Positions 42,101 to 48,709 of a stretch of 64,000 bases of DNA are shown piece by piece. The translations under genes and the position numbers were made by a program. The notes below the pieces were generated by a model. The model was not told the DNA's origin. It did no database searches and saw only the letters and a program-made list of their open reading frames with translations. The stretch is taken from positions 1 to 64,000 of the forward strand of contig SHZY01000009.1 of the NCBI GenBank assembly GCA_009692065.1. Direction: 5' to 3'. Each line of letters begins with the position of its first letter. The first letter of the stretch is position 1. Origin of the DNA: Gemmataceae bacterium (lineage in GTDB: Bacteria; Planctomycetota; Planctomycetia; Gemmatales; Gemmataceae).

Positions 42101-44306
42101 CGTTGCTTTCACCCACGATCACGACCCGGCCTTCATAGATGCCGGCCATGAAAAGGTCGCCCTTGGCTTGCGCCTTGCGCCACACGGGCTTGCCGTCGCG
42201 GAGGCCGATGCAGTGAACCGAGTCCGCATCCGGCGCGGTGAAGACGATCTTGCCGTCCTGAATCGCCGGCGGCGACGACTTCCATTTCGAGAGCAAGCTC
42301 GAACCGAAGTTGCCGATGTTCGGCTGCTTCGGGACGGGGAACGGCTGCGGCTGGGCAAACGCCCCCGGAATCATCACCGGCTGGTGGGCGTTCTCGCGAT
42401 AGGGGTACGACCAGACCAGGCTGCGCGTGGTCACGTCGATGCCGAACACTTCGCCAGCATTGGTCGGGCATACGAGGACGCCTTCGCCGAACGCCAGCTG
42501 GACGGCATTGACGCGTCGGCTCATGTCCTGGATGAAACGATTCTGCTGCGCCACGTTTCCGAGCACCTGGATCGGCTCGACAATGGTCGGCCGGGCGTCA
42601 ACGACCTTGTTCGGATCGATGCAGACGAGGCGCAACTCGGATTCGCCGCTGAACGGCGTATTTTCCCTGCCGAACGGGTTGACGCCACCGACGTTCTGGG
42701 TGAGGTTGGTCCGTTCATTGAGCACATACAACTTGCCTCCCACCGCGATCGGCAGGCTCAAGAAGTGGCTATTCTTGAAATCGGGGTCTTCCGGACCTTC
42801 GTTGCTATTAAGCTCCCAGGTCAGCTTGCCCGAGAACATGTCGAATGCCAGCAGTTGATTCTGCACCAGCTTCGCCTTGAGTTCGCCGGCGCCGAACTGC
42901 GGGTTGAAGGCAGCCTGCTGGTGGAAGACATTCGGGTGCGGCGGCACGGCGAGATCGTTGATCGCGTAGACGTGGCGATGATCGGTCACCAGCGTGCCGA
43001 CCAGCGTGTTGTCATAGAGCAGGCTGCTGAGCCCGGGCACCTGATTGTAGTTGTCGAGCCATTGTTCGGTCTTGGGACGGGTGCCGTTCTTGTCGAGCAG
43101 GAGCGCCAGGCTGCGGTCCATGTCCATGGTCTTCCAGATGATCTGGCCGGGCTTGAAGTCGAACTTGCCTTCCTTGTACTGGATGGTCAGGTCCTTCAAT
43201 GCGATGGCGCGGATGTCGCGCTGGCTGCGGTAGATCATCATGCCCTGGGTGGCGATCGGGAAGAAGCCCGGCATCACCGGCAGATTGGCGTCACTGGCAC
43301 TCTTGATGGCGGCGTTGATGCGCGTCTCGGCGGCCTGGTCGTCGTCCTCGGCAGCGCCTTCCAGGCTGTCGCGCAAAATCTTGCGGCGGAACAGAGCCGT
43401 ATCGAGCAGCGGCGGGCTGCCGTTGGCCTGGGCGGTATTCTTGTGGTCGCCGCGCCAGGAGATCCAGTCGTGCACGTTGGGGGCTTCGATCACCGCGATC
43501 TCGTTGAGCACGGTTTGCAGTTTATCCATCGGCACCATGTCGTCGCCGACTTTGAGGCCTGCCTTGCCTTGCAGCTTGGCTTCGAGGCGCTTCCAGGTTT
43601 CCTCGTAGTTCTGCTTGTCGCCGGCGCGGCGGAAGGCGATGGCGGCCTTGAACAGCGTCAGGTCGCTCAGCTTCACTTGCTCCGAACTCATGCGGATGAG
43701 GGTCTCGAAGCGCAACGCCGCGGTGAAGACCTGGCCGCGCTGGAGGTACAAAGTCGCCAGAATTTCGTTCGCCTCGATGCCCGCGCGAGTGTGGCAATAG
43801 CGCTGGGCCACATCGGCGAGCAAGAGCGCATCGCCGTTTTTCTTCGCTTCGTCCAGATCAGTCTTGGCCTTGCCGCCGTAGGCCGTTTCATAGGTTTCCA
43901 GCCCCTGGGGCTTCATGGAGCCGATCAGGTTGTTGGCTTCAAACTTGGCGCTGGTCCAGCGCGGCACCGTGGGCTTGCCCGTGGCATCGTTCTCGGTGAC
44001 CTGGACGTAGTAATCCTTCTTGTCGTTGAGAATGGCTTGCAGCGCCTCGACGGCCTGGCCCCAGACCTCGTCCTTGATGCAATCGCGGCCAACGTTGATG
44101 ACCTGGCGGACGCGCGAGTCCTCAAGGATCTTCACGGAGCTAAGGCCCGCCGCCTTGCCTCCGCTCATGTCCACGGGGGGCGGAGTACCCTTGATCGGCG
44201 GGCGAATCTGCGCCTCGACCTTGCCGGCGTCGAAAAAGAGGGCCGCCAAAAACAGGGCGCACAGGCCCAAACCCACCAACGCTGCCGCTCGGCGCATGTG
44301 TCGCAT
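39108..44306 (-). CDS. giant exported PQQ-like beta-propeller protein
   Basis: 1732 residues, the largest gene of the window, with an N-terminal hydrophobic signal (ALVGLGLCALFLAALFF). BamB/PQQ-like blade motifs occur in two blocks, e.g. LLAFDMFSGKLTWELNSNEG and IDVTTRSLVWSYPYRENA in the first, YCIDGDTGKKLWEMQTV and VVDPLRGTLMWKK in the second. Between them a helical, TPR-like part (about 860-1180) is visible, and the N-terminal 300 residues are also helical. No catalytic motif is recognised. Such proteins are probably envelope scaffolds. It is the first gene of the 31-kb minus-strand run, with an AT-rich leader of about 100 bases upstream. Confidence 0.85.
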   Translation of the reverse strand: MRHMRRAAALVGLGLCALFLAALFFDAGKVEAQIRPPIKGTPPPVDMSGGKAAGLSSVKILEDSRVRQVINVGRDCIKDEVWGQAVEALQAILNDKKDYYVQVTENDATGKPTVPRWTSAKFEANNLIGSMKPQGLETYETAYGGKAKTDLDEAKKNGDALLLADVAQRYCHTRAGIEANEILATLYLQRGQVFTAALRFETLIRMSSEQVKLSDLTLFKAAIAFRRAGDKQNYEETWKRLEAKLQGKAGLKVGDDMVPMDKLQTVLNEIAVIEAPNVHDWISWRGDHKNTAQANGSPPLLDTALFRRKILRDSLEGAAEDDDQAAETRINAAIKSASDANLPVMPGFFPIATQGMMIYRSQRDIRAIALKDLTIQYKEGKFDFKPGQIIWKTMDMDRSLALLLDKNGTRPKTEQWLDNYNQVPGLSSLLYDNTLVGTLVTDHRHVYAINDLAVPPHPNVFHQQAAFNPQFGAGELKAKLVQNQLLAFDMFSGKLTWELNSNEGPEDPDFKNSHFLSLPIAVGGKLYVLNERTNLTQNVGGVNPFGRENTPFSGESELRLVCIDPNKVVDARPTIVEPIQVLGNVAQQNRFIQDMSRRVNAVQLAFGEGVLVCPTNAGEVFGIDVTTRSLVWSYPYRENAHQPVMIPGAFAQPQPFPVPKQPNIGNFGSSLLSKWKSSPPAIQDGKIVFTAPDADSVHCIGLRDGKPVWRKAQAKGDLFMAGIYEGRVVIVGESNVRILDLTTGEQIRVVPTGDLPSGQGVASKGIYYLPLKKGEILAVDIKKGEVRAHNRAAVAGAAPGNLVFYEGMVLTQTVNEVIAYPQLSVRLDSAKVDWTNDKQNMTKLTDYGELLLKDGQVHLAVENLLKVYNTNPADPLGKRVKDRLFEGLTDLLQLDFNKAAGDHLTIYKPLCAVPGNDTEEQNRKAKFYRLVGQGREAQGNLLEAFQMYKDFGTLPIHRDGVPSLEDPTQKIPINVWLRGRVSGMIAKAPLAQREPLEAKIAEEWKIVEAKKDLDAIRSFAGMFDTPFKVGREARVQLAETIMERNERASFLEAELSLHQVMGSDFRADPATGGRALAALAQLEEKKGTIDSMRLAAAYYRQLKRDFANAKVRGNKTGATLFDDLATDKRYLAFLEETTSAWGPVKLAARTIGAGQFPVGLAGFVMLPEGDQTPFAKMHRVMLDPSDTTNPKLRLRDTTTNQDRWVTNLGFVPMNQQIFFNLYQQANVNQAYHPDARFRFYHVKGHLIVCQVGVMVYCIDGDTGKKLWEMQTVENIPNNGLVSLQQVMNDSEGNPEFIYYDQRTNQRFRVTLGRVGTAQASYVAVLGHKGLNVVDPLRGTLMWKKSDVSVDSHVFGDDQYLFLAEGNQAGGFGAGRTIRANDGETLNVKDFSGVYQSRIRVMGRQILAGQQVGGNFTVRLYDIISGKDVWSKNFPVGSYVLSTEDSNITGVLEPKGNVTVLDVESGNVLLTSNVVKGRVTVEELKNLRQPVLLQDSERFYIALNKPIDAGKVGGGLLHNNFNNGTRCLPVNGWFVALHRQDGQRKVGDRDLAWKKGDLAWHSYMPVKNQMLIVDQFENSPIVLFTSRYNEILPNGGNRWVSVTESYSKITGKMIYDSGPQGINGFSPMFSGFQMDLKKRTINLIGFSGSVQHYIDDGKGPPALPGSGMLNPGDIRDGTSNTIVLPNINNPGFLPPNGLLPVPANNLPRLGGVRIIRAPQPVPLQVLPVEPEKK

Positions 44307-44439
44307 GATGGTCTACCCCTGGACAGAAACCTTGGGTTGATCCTTCTGGATAAGCTATGCAAAGTTTAAGGATTATTGCACAGCATTTCCAGCTTGGGAA
44401 GAACAATCCAGGCCGAACTGTGAGCAAAACCTGAAAATC

Positions 44440-44467
44440 TTCCTCATTCTAATAAAGACGATACAAT
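44440..44467 (+). promoter_or_regulatory. candidate promoter of the structured RNA
   Basis: A TACAAT -10 element at 44462-44467 is preceded by a weak TTCCTC at 44440-44445 (16-base spacer). Transcription would begin at the GG at 44474-44475, exactly where the closing stem of the predicted RNA starts. Confidence 0.5.
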
Positions 44468-44473
44468 CGGCCC

Positions 44474-44671
44474 GGACCAACAGGTGGCAGTGGGCAGTGG
44501 CATGGGGCCTGGGGAAGTAGGCAGGCCCCCGTCTGCTATTCTGCCAGCCCACTGCAACTGCTCTTGAATCCCCCCATCCCCACGGAGAGCAATCCCCAGC
44601 CACGGCCGATACGTTTGTCCCCCCATTGGCAGTTGTCCTACCAAACCGAAGAGCCGGCTCTTCGGTTTTTG
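44474..44671 (+). ncRNA. candidate structured non-coding RNA (6S-like shape, unassigned)
   Basis: No frame here is plausible coding, but the stretch folds hierarchically. The ends pair (GGAC-C-AAC at 44474-44481 with GTTGTCC at 44632-44638). A long interrupted hairpin consists of GCAGTGGGC 44487-44495 with GCCCACTGC 44547-44555, TGGCA 44498-44502 with 44542-44546, and GGGGCCTG 44504-44511 with 44522-44529. A small stem joins GCTCT 44560-44564 with AGAGC 44586-44590. A promoter precedes it and a terminator follows. The shape, about 165-195 bases with a closed end and an irregular hairpin, resembles 6S RNA, but no diagnostic sequence was recognised. Confidence 0.45.
44643..44671 (+). terminator. 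perfect 26-bp palindrome with T-run
   Basis: AAACCGAAGAGCC and its exact complement (44643-44668) are followed by TTTTGCATTTT. With no plus-strand gene ending nearby, it most simply terminates the candidate RNA that starts at 44474. Confidence 0.75.
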
Positions 44672-44679
44672 CATTTTAT

Positions 44680-44760
44680 CCCCTTTCCCCGTGGGGGACC
44701 GGGGCCAGACACTCTTACTCCCCTCTTCCCTTGGGCGAGAGGGGCCGGGAGTGAGGGGTT
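44680..44760. repeat. dispersed CCCCTCACCCCCGGCCCCTC repeat, inverted copy
   Basis: On the minus strand 44731-44756 reads CCCCTCACTCCCGGCCCCTC, matching the copies at 474 and 13394. A diverged dyad with CCCCGTGGGGGACCGGGG lies to its left. It separates the candidate RNA from the amidase gene. Confidence 0.65.
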
Positions 44761-44794
44761 GGAGTTTGCGACAGCGTGACCTAAAACGAAGTGC

Positions 44795-45676
44795 ATGACC
44801 AACGCGAAAAAATTCACCCTCGGCCTTTTGCAGATGAAATGCGTTGCCGAGGCGGCAGGCAATCTGGAACACGCACTCGAGCGCATTACGGAGGCAGCCA
44901 ATCGCGGCGCGGACGTCATCTGCTTGCCGGAATTGTTCCTGTCGCACTACTTCTGCCAGCACACCGACATCGCGCTCTTCGATCTGGCCGAGACGATCCC
45001 AGGCCCGACCACGGAACGCTTGGGCTCGCTCGCAAAATCGCTCGGAAAGGTAATCGTCGCCTCGCTCTTTGAGCGTCGGACGGCGGGCGTCTTCCACAAC
45101 ACGGCCGTCGTCTTCGATGCCGACGGATCGATGCTCGGCATCTATCGCAAGATGCACATCCCCGACGATCCGCTCTATCACGAGAAATACTACTTCACCC
45201 CCGGCGACACGGGCTTTCGCACCTTTGATACCCGCTTTGGCCGCATCGGCGTGCTGATCTGCTGGGATCAGTGGTTCCCCGAAGGCGCCCGCTTGACGGC
45301 GCTGCAAGGCGCCCAGGCCCTGCTATACCCGACGGCGATCGGCTGGCACCCGCGTGAGAAGGCCGAGTTCGGCGCGCATCAACATCAGGCGTGGGAGACA
45401 ATTCAACGTTCCCATGCGATCGCCAATGGGGTGTACGTCGCGGCCATCAATCGCACCGGGCACGAGGGACCCAAGGACGGCGGATTGGAATTCTGGGGCG
45501 CTTCGTTCGTGAGCGATCCGTTCGGCGTGGTGATTGCCAAGGGATCGCACGAACAGGAAGAGATTCTGCTGGCCGAATGCGACCCGGCCCGCGCCGAGGA
45601 TGTACGCCGTAATTGGCCGTTTCTGCGCGACCGCCGCATCGACGCGTATGGTGACCTGACGAAGCGGTGGATCTGA
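44795..45676 (+). CDS. aguB: carbon-nitrogen hydrolase, N-carbamoylputrescine amidase type
   Basis: 293 residues of the nitrilase superfamily. The Glu-Lys-Cys triad is complete: Glu46 (CLPELFLS), Lys119 (YRKMHIPDD) and Cys156 (LICWDQWFPEGAR). The CWDQWFPE motif and the length of about 290 are those of N-carbamoylputrescine amidase, which releases putrescine, CO2 and ammonia in the arginine-to-polyamine route; cytoplasmic. Other nitrilase branches have different residues after the Cys. No agmatine deiminase gene is seen in the window, so the exact substrate is inferred from sequence alone. The start ATG at 44795 has a GAAG-type site, not strong. Confidence 0.88.
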   Translation: MTNAKKFTLGLLQMKCVAEAAGNLEHALERITEAANRGADVICLPELFLSHYFCQHTDIALFDLAETIPGPTTERLGSLAKSLGKVIVASLFERRTAGVFHNTAVVFDADGSMLGIYRKMHIPDDPLYHEKYYFTPGDTGFRTFDTRFGRIGVLICWDQWFPEGARLTALQGAQALLYPTAIGWHPREKAEFGAHQHQAWETIQRSHAIANGVYVAAINRTGHEGPKDGGLEFWGASFVSDPFGVVIAKGSHEQEEILLAECDPARAEDVRRNWPFLRDRRIDAYGDLTKRWI

Positions 45677-46423
45677 ACCGAGCCCGAAGCGGAAGCGAGG
45701 CTCGCTACCAATCCTTGCTTGCGCGTCGGACTCAGAATTTTACGATGTCGCCTTCTGTCCCTGCGCATCGGTGGCAACGAATCCCGGCTCGAAACGTCGC
45801 AATCGCCGTAACACGAGCATCCCGGCCAACCAGAAGAGAATCGCGGTATGTATCGGGACCCGAGATGAAACAAGACGTCTAGCGACACTTCTCTCTGAAC
45901 GCGAAAGACTTATCTCACCCCAGGGATTTATCTTTCCCGAAAACAACAGCCTGTGTCTTGGGAGAATACCGCGACGCTTGCCCCGGTGGCAAGACCTGCC
46001 GCGCGCAAATCGATGGCATCGAGCCACGAGCCGAGTACACTAGCCGCGGTCGTGATCTCGTTATCGATCGGCTGCTCGTAGACGGCATGAGCATGAACCG
46101 CCCGCAACAATCCCTGCAACCCAACTGCCCCGTCGCCTTCGCCTTGGTGTTCGCCAACGGCAAAGATCCCGTACACCGCTACTTGCTCAATCTCCGTAAC
46201 GACGGCTTCTGGCCTGATGTCGTCATCGCCGACGGCGCGAATCTCTATCCCAACGTGCTCAATGAAATCACGCCCCAATAAGCCGGCTCAGAACCCCACG
46301 CCCAGCAAACTTGCCACTTGAACCTGTCGCGTTCAGTGAGAAGTCTCAGAATTTTCCCTAAAATGGCTCGTGACAGATGCTACTTCTCCGCATAGACTCG
46401 CACTCCGACCGAGGGAGCACACC
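45677..46423. other. gene-poor region with possible remnants
   Basis: About 750 bases between two plus-strand genes. The start (45680-45730) holds a degenerate dyad around GAGCCCGAAGCGGAAGCGAGG. On the minus strand at about 45740-45860 a frame ends ILFWLAGMLVLRRLRRFEP and then TAA, like the last membrane helix of a lost protein. On the plus strand 46087-46281 has coding-like composition (listed separately). The remainder to 46423 shows nothing definite. The region probably contains decayed genes. Confidence 0.45.
46087..46281 (+). CDS. small hypothetical protein
   Basis: 64 residues if started at ATG 46087 (MSMNRPQQSLQPNCPVAF); the frame is open further upstream to 45958. Codon use is GC-rich in third positions, as in neighbouring genes, and the sequence (FALVFANGKDPVHRYLLNLR, then NDGFWPDVVIADGANLYPNVL) reads like protein. 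No family recognised, no membrane segment and no strong ribosome site, so it may be the tail of a degraded gene. Confidence 0.35.
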   Translation: MSMNRPQQSLQPNCPVAFALVFANGKDPVHRYLLNLRNDGFWPDVVIADGANLYPNVLNEITPQ

Positions 46424-47410
46424 ATGATCCGCTGGATTCTTGCCGTCGTATCTTTGGTGTGCGTTGTCGCATCGTCACCGGCACAAGATTGGCAGCCCGT
46501 CACCGAAGCGCTGATCGTCGCGGAGAAGCCTGGCTTCGGCAAGCTTTGCGGCGTCGCCGTCGATCATCAGACCGGACATGTCACCATCAATCTCAGCGAC
46601 AAGGGACTCTATCGCTCCACCGACCAATGCAAGTCGTGGCAGAGAATCGGTATGCCCTTCAAGGGGCGCACCGAGACGCCGGGTTGCCTGATGCTCGATC
46701 CGTTCGGCGGCAAGCGGCTGGTCTCCGCGTTGGTCTACGGCGCCTCCATTCTGGTCAGTTCTGATCGCGGTGAAACCGCCAAGGCACTCGACAAGAAATC
46801 AATGCACGTCGATTGGTGCGCCGTCGATTGGTCCGATGCCGACATGAAGTTCATCCTCACCCTAAAACACGAGTCGGGCGATTTGCTGCTGGTGTCGCGC
46901 GATGCTGGCAAGACGTTCGACGAAGTCGGCAAAGGCTACGGCCCCGCGTGGATCTTTGACAACCAGACGGCGGTCGTCGCGCAGGCAAAATCAAAGGCTA
47001 TCCTCAAGCCGGGCCTGCTGCGCACGACCGACGCCGGCAAGACTTTCGAGCCGTGCGGCGACTTTCACGCCAAGGCGTTGCCGCGCTGGCACAAGGATAC
47101 GCTGTACTGGCTTGTCGAAGGAGAGCTCATCTCGTCGCGCGATCAGGGAAAATCGTGGCAGCCAATCGGCAACCTGAAGGGGGGCCGATTCGGGCCGATC
47201 TTCGGCAAGTCCGCCGACCATCTGTTCGTCTTGACGCAGGCCGGAATTGTGGAAAGCACCGACGCCGGCAAGTCGTGGAGCAAGGCGATTCTCGCTCCGA
47301 AAGGGATGAAAAGCGTCGCGCCCCTGTCGTGGGTGGAGTACGACCCGTTGAGCGATACGCTCTACATCATGACGATGGGTTCGGAATTGTATCGTTGGCA
47401 GCGCAAATAA
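46424..47410 (+). CDS. exported BNR/sialidase-like propeller protein
   Basis: 328 residues from ATG 46424, chosen for the signal peptide (MIRWILAVVSLVCVVASSPA) and GGGAG about seven bases upstream. The mature part shows repeated Asp-box-like turns typical of BNR/sialidase-like and Ycf48-like beta propellers: LYRSTDQCKSWQRI, SSDRGETAKAL, VSRDAGKTFDEV, RTTDAGKTFEP, SSRDQGKSWQPI and STDAGKSWSKA. No sialidase catalytic set (arginine triad, FRIP) is seen, so it is probably a binding or sensing propeller. It is followed after six bases by the cyclotransferase-like gene, so they are likely co-transcribed. Confidence 0.82.
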   Translation: MIRWILAVVSLVCVVASSPAQDWQPVTEALIVAEKPGFGKLCGVAVDHQTGHVTINLSDKGLYRSTDQCKSWQRIGMPFKGRTETPGCLMLDPFGGKRLVSALVYGASILVSSDRGETAKALDKKSMHVDWCAVDWSDADMKFILTLKHESGDLLLVSRDAGKTFDEVGKGYGPAWIFDNQTAVVAQAKSKAILKPGLLRTTDAGKTFEPCGDFHAKALPRWHKDTLYWLVEGELISSRDQGKSWQPIGNLKGGRFGPIFGKSADHLFVLTQAGIVESTDAGKSWSKAILAPKGMKSVAPLSWVEYDPLSDTLYIMTMGSELYRWQRK

Positions 47411-47416
47411 TCCTGC

Positions 47417-47830
47417 ATGTCCCACTACCTTCTTGTCTACGGCACCCTCAAACGGCGAAGCCGGCACGCGATGGCACGCCGGTTGGCGGAATCGGCACTC
47501 CATGTCGGCGGCGCCACCATCGCGGGCCGGCTCTACAATCTTGGCCGCTTTCCAGGCTTGAAGGAACCGCGTTCAGGCATTGATTGGGTCCAGGGCGACG
47601 TCTACGATCTCGGCGCCAACGCTGACCACACATTGCACGAAATGGACGCGTACGAAAACGCGGAGTCGCCGCCGCCTTATGAACGGCAGCTTGCCACCGT
47701 GGTGCTCGCCGATGGAAGAGAGATGACGGTATGGGTCTACTGGTATCGCGGCGCGGTGTCGGAGGAGCAGTTCATCGCGGCGGGATCGTACGAAGACAAT
47801 TGCGATCCGCCGTCCGAGCCTGAAGCGTAA
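47417..47830 (+). CDS. gamma-glutamylcyclotransferase-like (AIG2) protein
   Basis: 137 residues of the AIG2/GGCT-like family. The family opening VYGTLKR is at residues 7-13, followed by ATIAGRLYNLGRFPGL and a conserved acidic MDAYENAE segment that supplies the general-base glutamate. Members convert gamma-glutamyl amines or peptides to 5-oxoproline; the substrate here is unknown. Soluble, and the length is typical. The last residues and the TAA (47828-47830) lie within the left arm of a 23-bp palindrome that closes the gap to the next gene. Confidence 0.85.
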   Translation: MSHYLLVYGTLKRRSRHAMARRLAESALHVGGATIAGRLYNLGRFPGLKEPRSGIDWVQGDVYDLGANADHTLHEMDAYENAESPPPYERQLATVVLADGREMTVWVYWYRGAVSEEQFIAAGSYEDNCDPPSEPEA

Positions 47831-47877
47831 GCGGAGTGGGGCGTTGCCAATCTTCGCTTACGCTTCAGGCTCGGACG
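47811..47877. repeat. perfect 23-bp inverted repeat spanning a stop codon
   Basis: Arms at 47811-47833 and 47855-47877 (core GAGCCTGAAGCGTAAGCG) are fully complementary across 21 bases. The left arm includes the stop of the cyclotransferase-like gene; the right arm ends six bases before the stop of the convergent PPC-domain gene. It probably acts as a bidirectional terminator-like structure. Confidence 0.9.
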
Positions 47878-47882
47878 ATTCA

Positions 47883-48635
47883 TCATTTCACCACGAGCCG
47901 ATAGACGTGCAGGTTGCTGCCGTTGTCGTGCGCATCGATCAGCGCAAGAAAATAGACCCCATCGGCGGGCAGCACAAACTCGATCTTCGCGTCGCGGTGG
48001 TCCTTGGCGAAATCGTCGTTGACTGCCAGTTGCTGCCCTTTCGCGTCGTAGAGCGTCAGAATCGCGTCGAGCGGCGAGCCGTGGCGCGAGGCCAGCACTT
48101 CCGCAAATAGCTTTTGGCCTTTCTTGGCTTCGAACTTGAACACATCGACGTCCTGCTGGCGCTGGATCGAGCCTTCGACGACAATCGGCAACGTGATGGC
48201 CTGGGCGGACGGAAAGCCGTCGTTGAGTTCCTTCTCGGGAACAGCCGGCTGCGTCAGGATGACGTGCGGCTTCGTTTCGCCGTTGGGAGTGATGACGACA
48301 ATCGCGACGGCCGCGCCGACGACCTTATCGTTGAGCTTGAGTTCTATCTCGATCTGCGTATCGCCGACCTTGTCGGGATTCTTGTCGGGGACGCCCGCCT
48401 TGCCTTTGCTGAGGATTTTTGCCGAGCCCTGGCCGTCGAGCACTTTGACTTCCTTGGCGTCCTCGATATTGCTGCCGCGGATGGTGAGCTTGGTGGTTTT
48501 GCCGGGCGCGGCGCCGAGGGGAACGGCGAAGGATACGCGCGGCTCGTTCTTGGGAGCGGGTTTTTTCTTGTCCTGGGCGGCGCTCGGCAGGAAGACGAGA
48601 AGAACGATTACGGGAATGGCAAGGATGCGAGTCAT
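47883..48635 (-). CDS. exported protein with PPC (pre-peptidase C-terminal) domain
   Basis: 250 residues from ATG 48635, set by the signal peptide MTRILAIPVIVLLVFLPSAA. After an Ig-like stretch (GKTTKLTIRGSNIEDAKEV) comes a PPC domain at about 150-250. It opens with ELNDGFPSAQAITLPIVVEG, has DVDVFKFEAKKGQKLFAEV, and closes with GVYFLALIDAHDNGSN and HVYRLVV. PPC domains form beta sandwiches on exported proteins; no catalytic part is attached. It lies next to, and reads in the same direction as, the DUF1501 and PSD1 genes, an arrangement often seen in planctomycetes. Confidence 0.88.
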   Translation of the reverse strand: MTRILAIPVIVLLVFLPSAAQDKKKPAPKNEPRVSFAVPLGAAPGKTTKLTIRGSNIEDAKEVKVLDGQGSAKILSKGKAGVPDKNPDKVGDTQIEIELKLNDKVVGAAVAIVVITPNGETKPHVILTQPAVPEKELNDGFPSAQAITLPIVVEGSIQRQQDVDVFKFEAKKGQKLFAEVLASRHGSPLDAILTLYDAKGQQLAVNDDFAKDHRDAKIEFVLPADGVYFLALIDAHDNGSNLHVYRLVVK

Positions 48636-48656
48636 GGAATGGCAGTCAGGGTTTAC

Positions 48657-48693
48657 GTTTAGCGTTCGCACGGCGTCACGCGAACGCTAAACG
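48657..48693. repeat. TTTAGCG-type inverted repeat, copy 2
   Basis: CGTTTAGCGTTCGC at 48657-48670 pairs with 48680-48693 across nine bases. It lies between the PPC gene and the DUF1501 gene. Confidence 0.85.
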
Positions 48694-48709
48694 CAAGCAG
48701 GGATTGGAA

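Noticed and set aside
39153-44369. 1738-codon plus-strand frame opposite the PQQ-propeller gene
   Set aside because: It mirrors the minus-strand gene codon for codon and lacks any recognisable motif; the minus strand has signal peptide and blade motifs.
44474-44671. Considered SRP RNA, tmRNA and RNase P RNA for the structured element
   Set aside because: No GGAA-tetraloop SRP core, no tRNA-like ends or CCA, and too short for RNase P RNA.
45928-46278. Minus-strand 116-codon frame opposite the small hypothetical gene
   Set aside because: Codon composition favours the plus strand and no ribosome site is seen; left as unresolved region.
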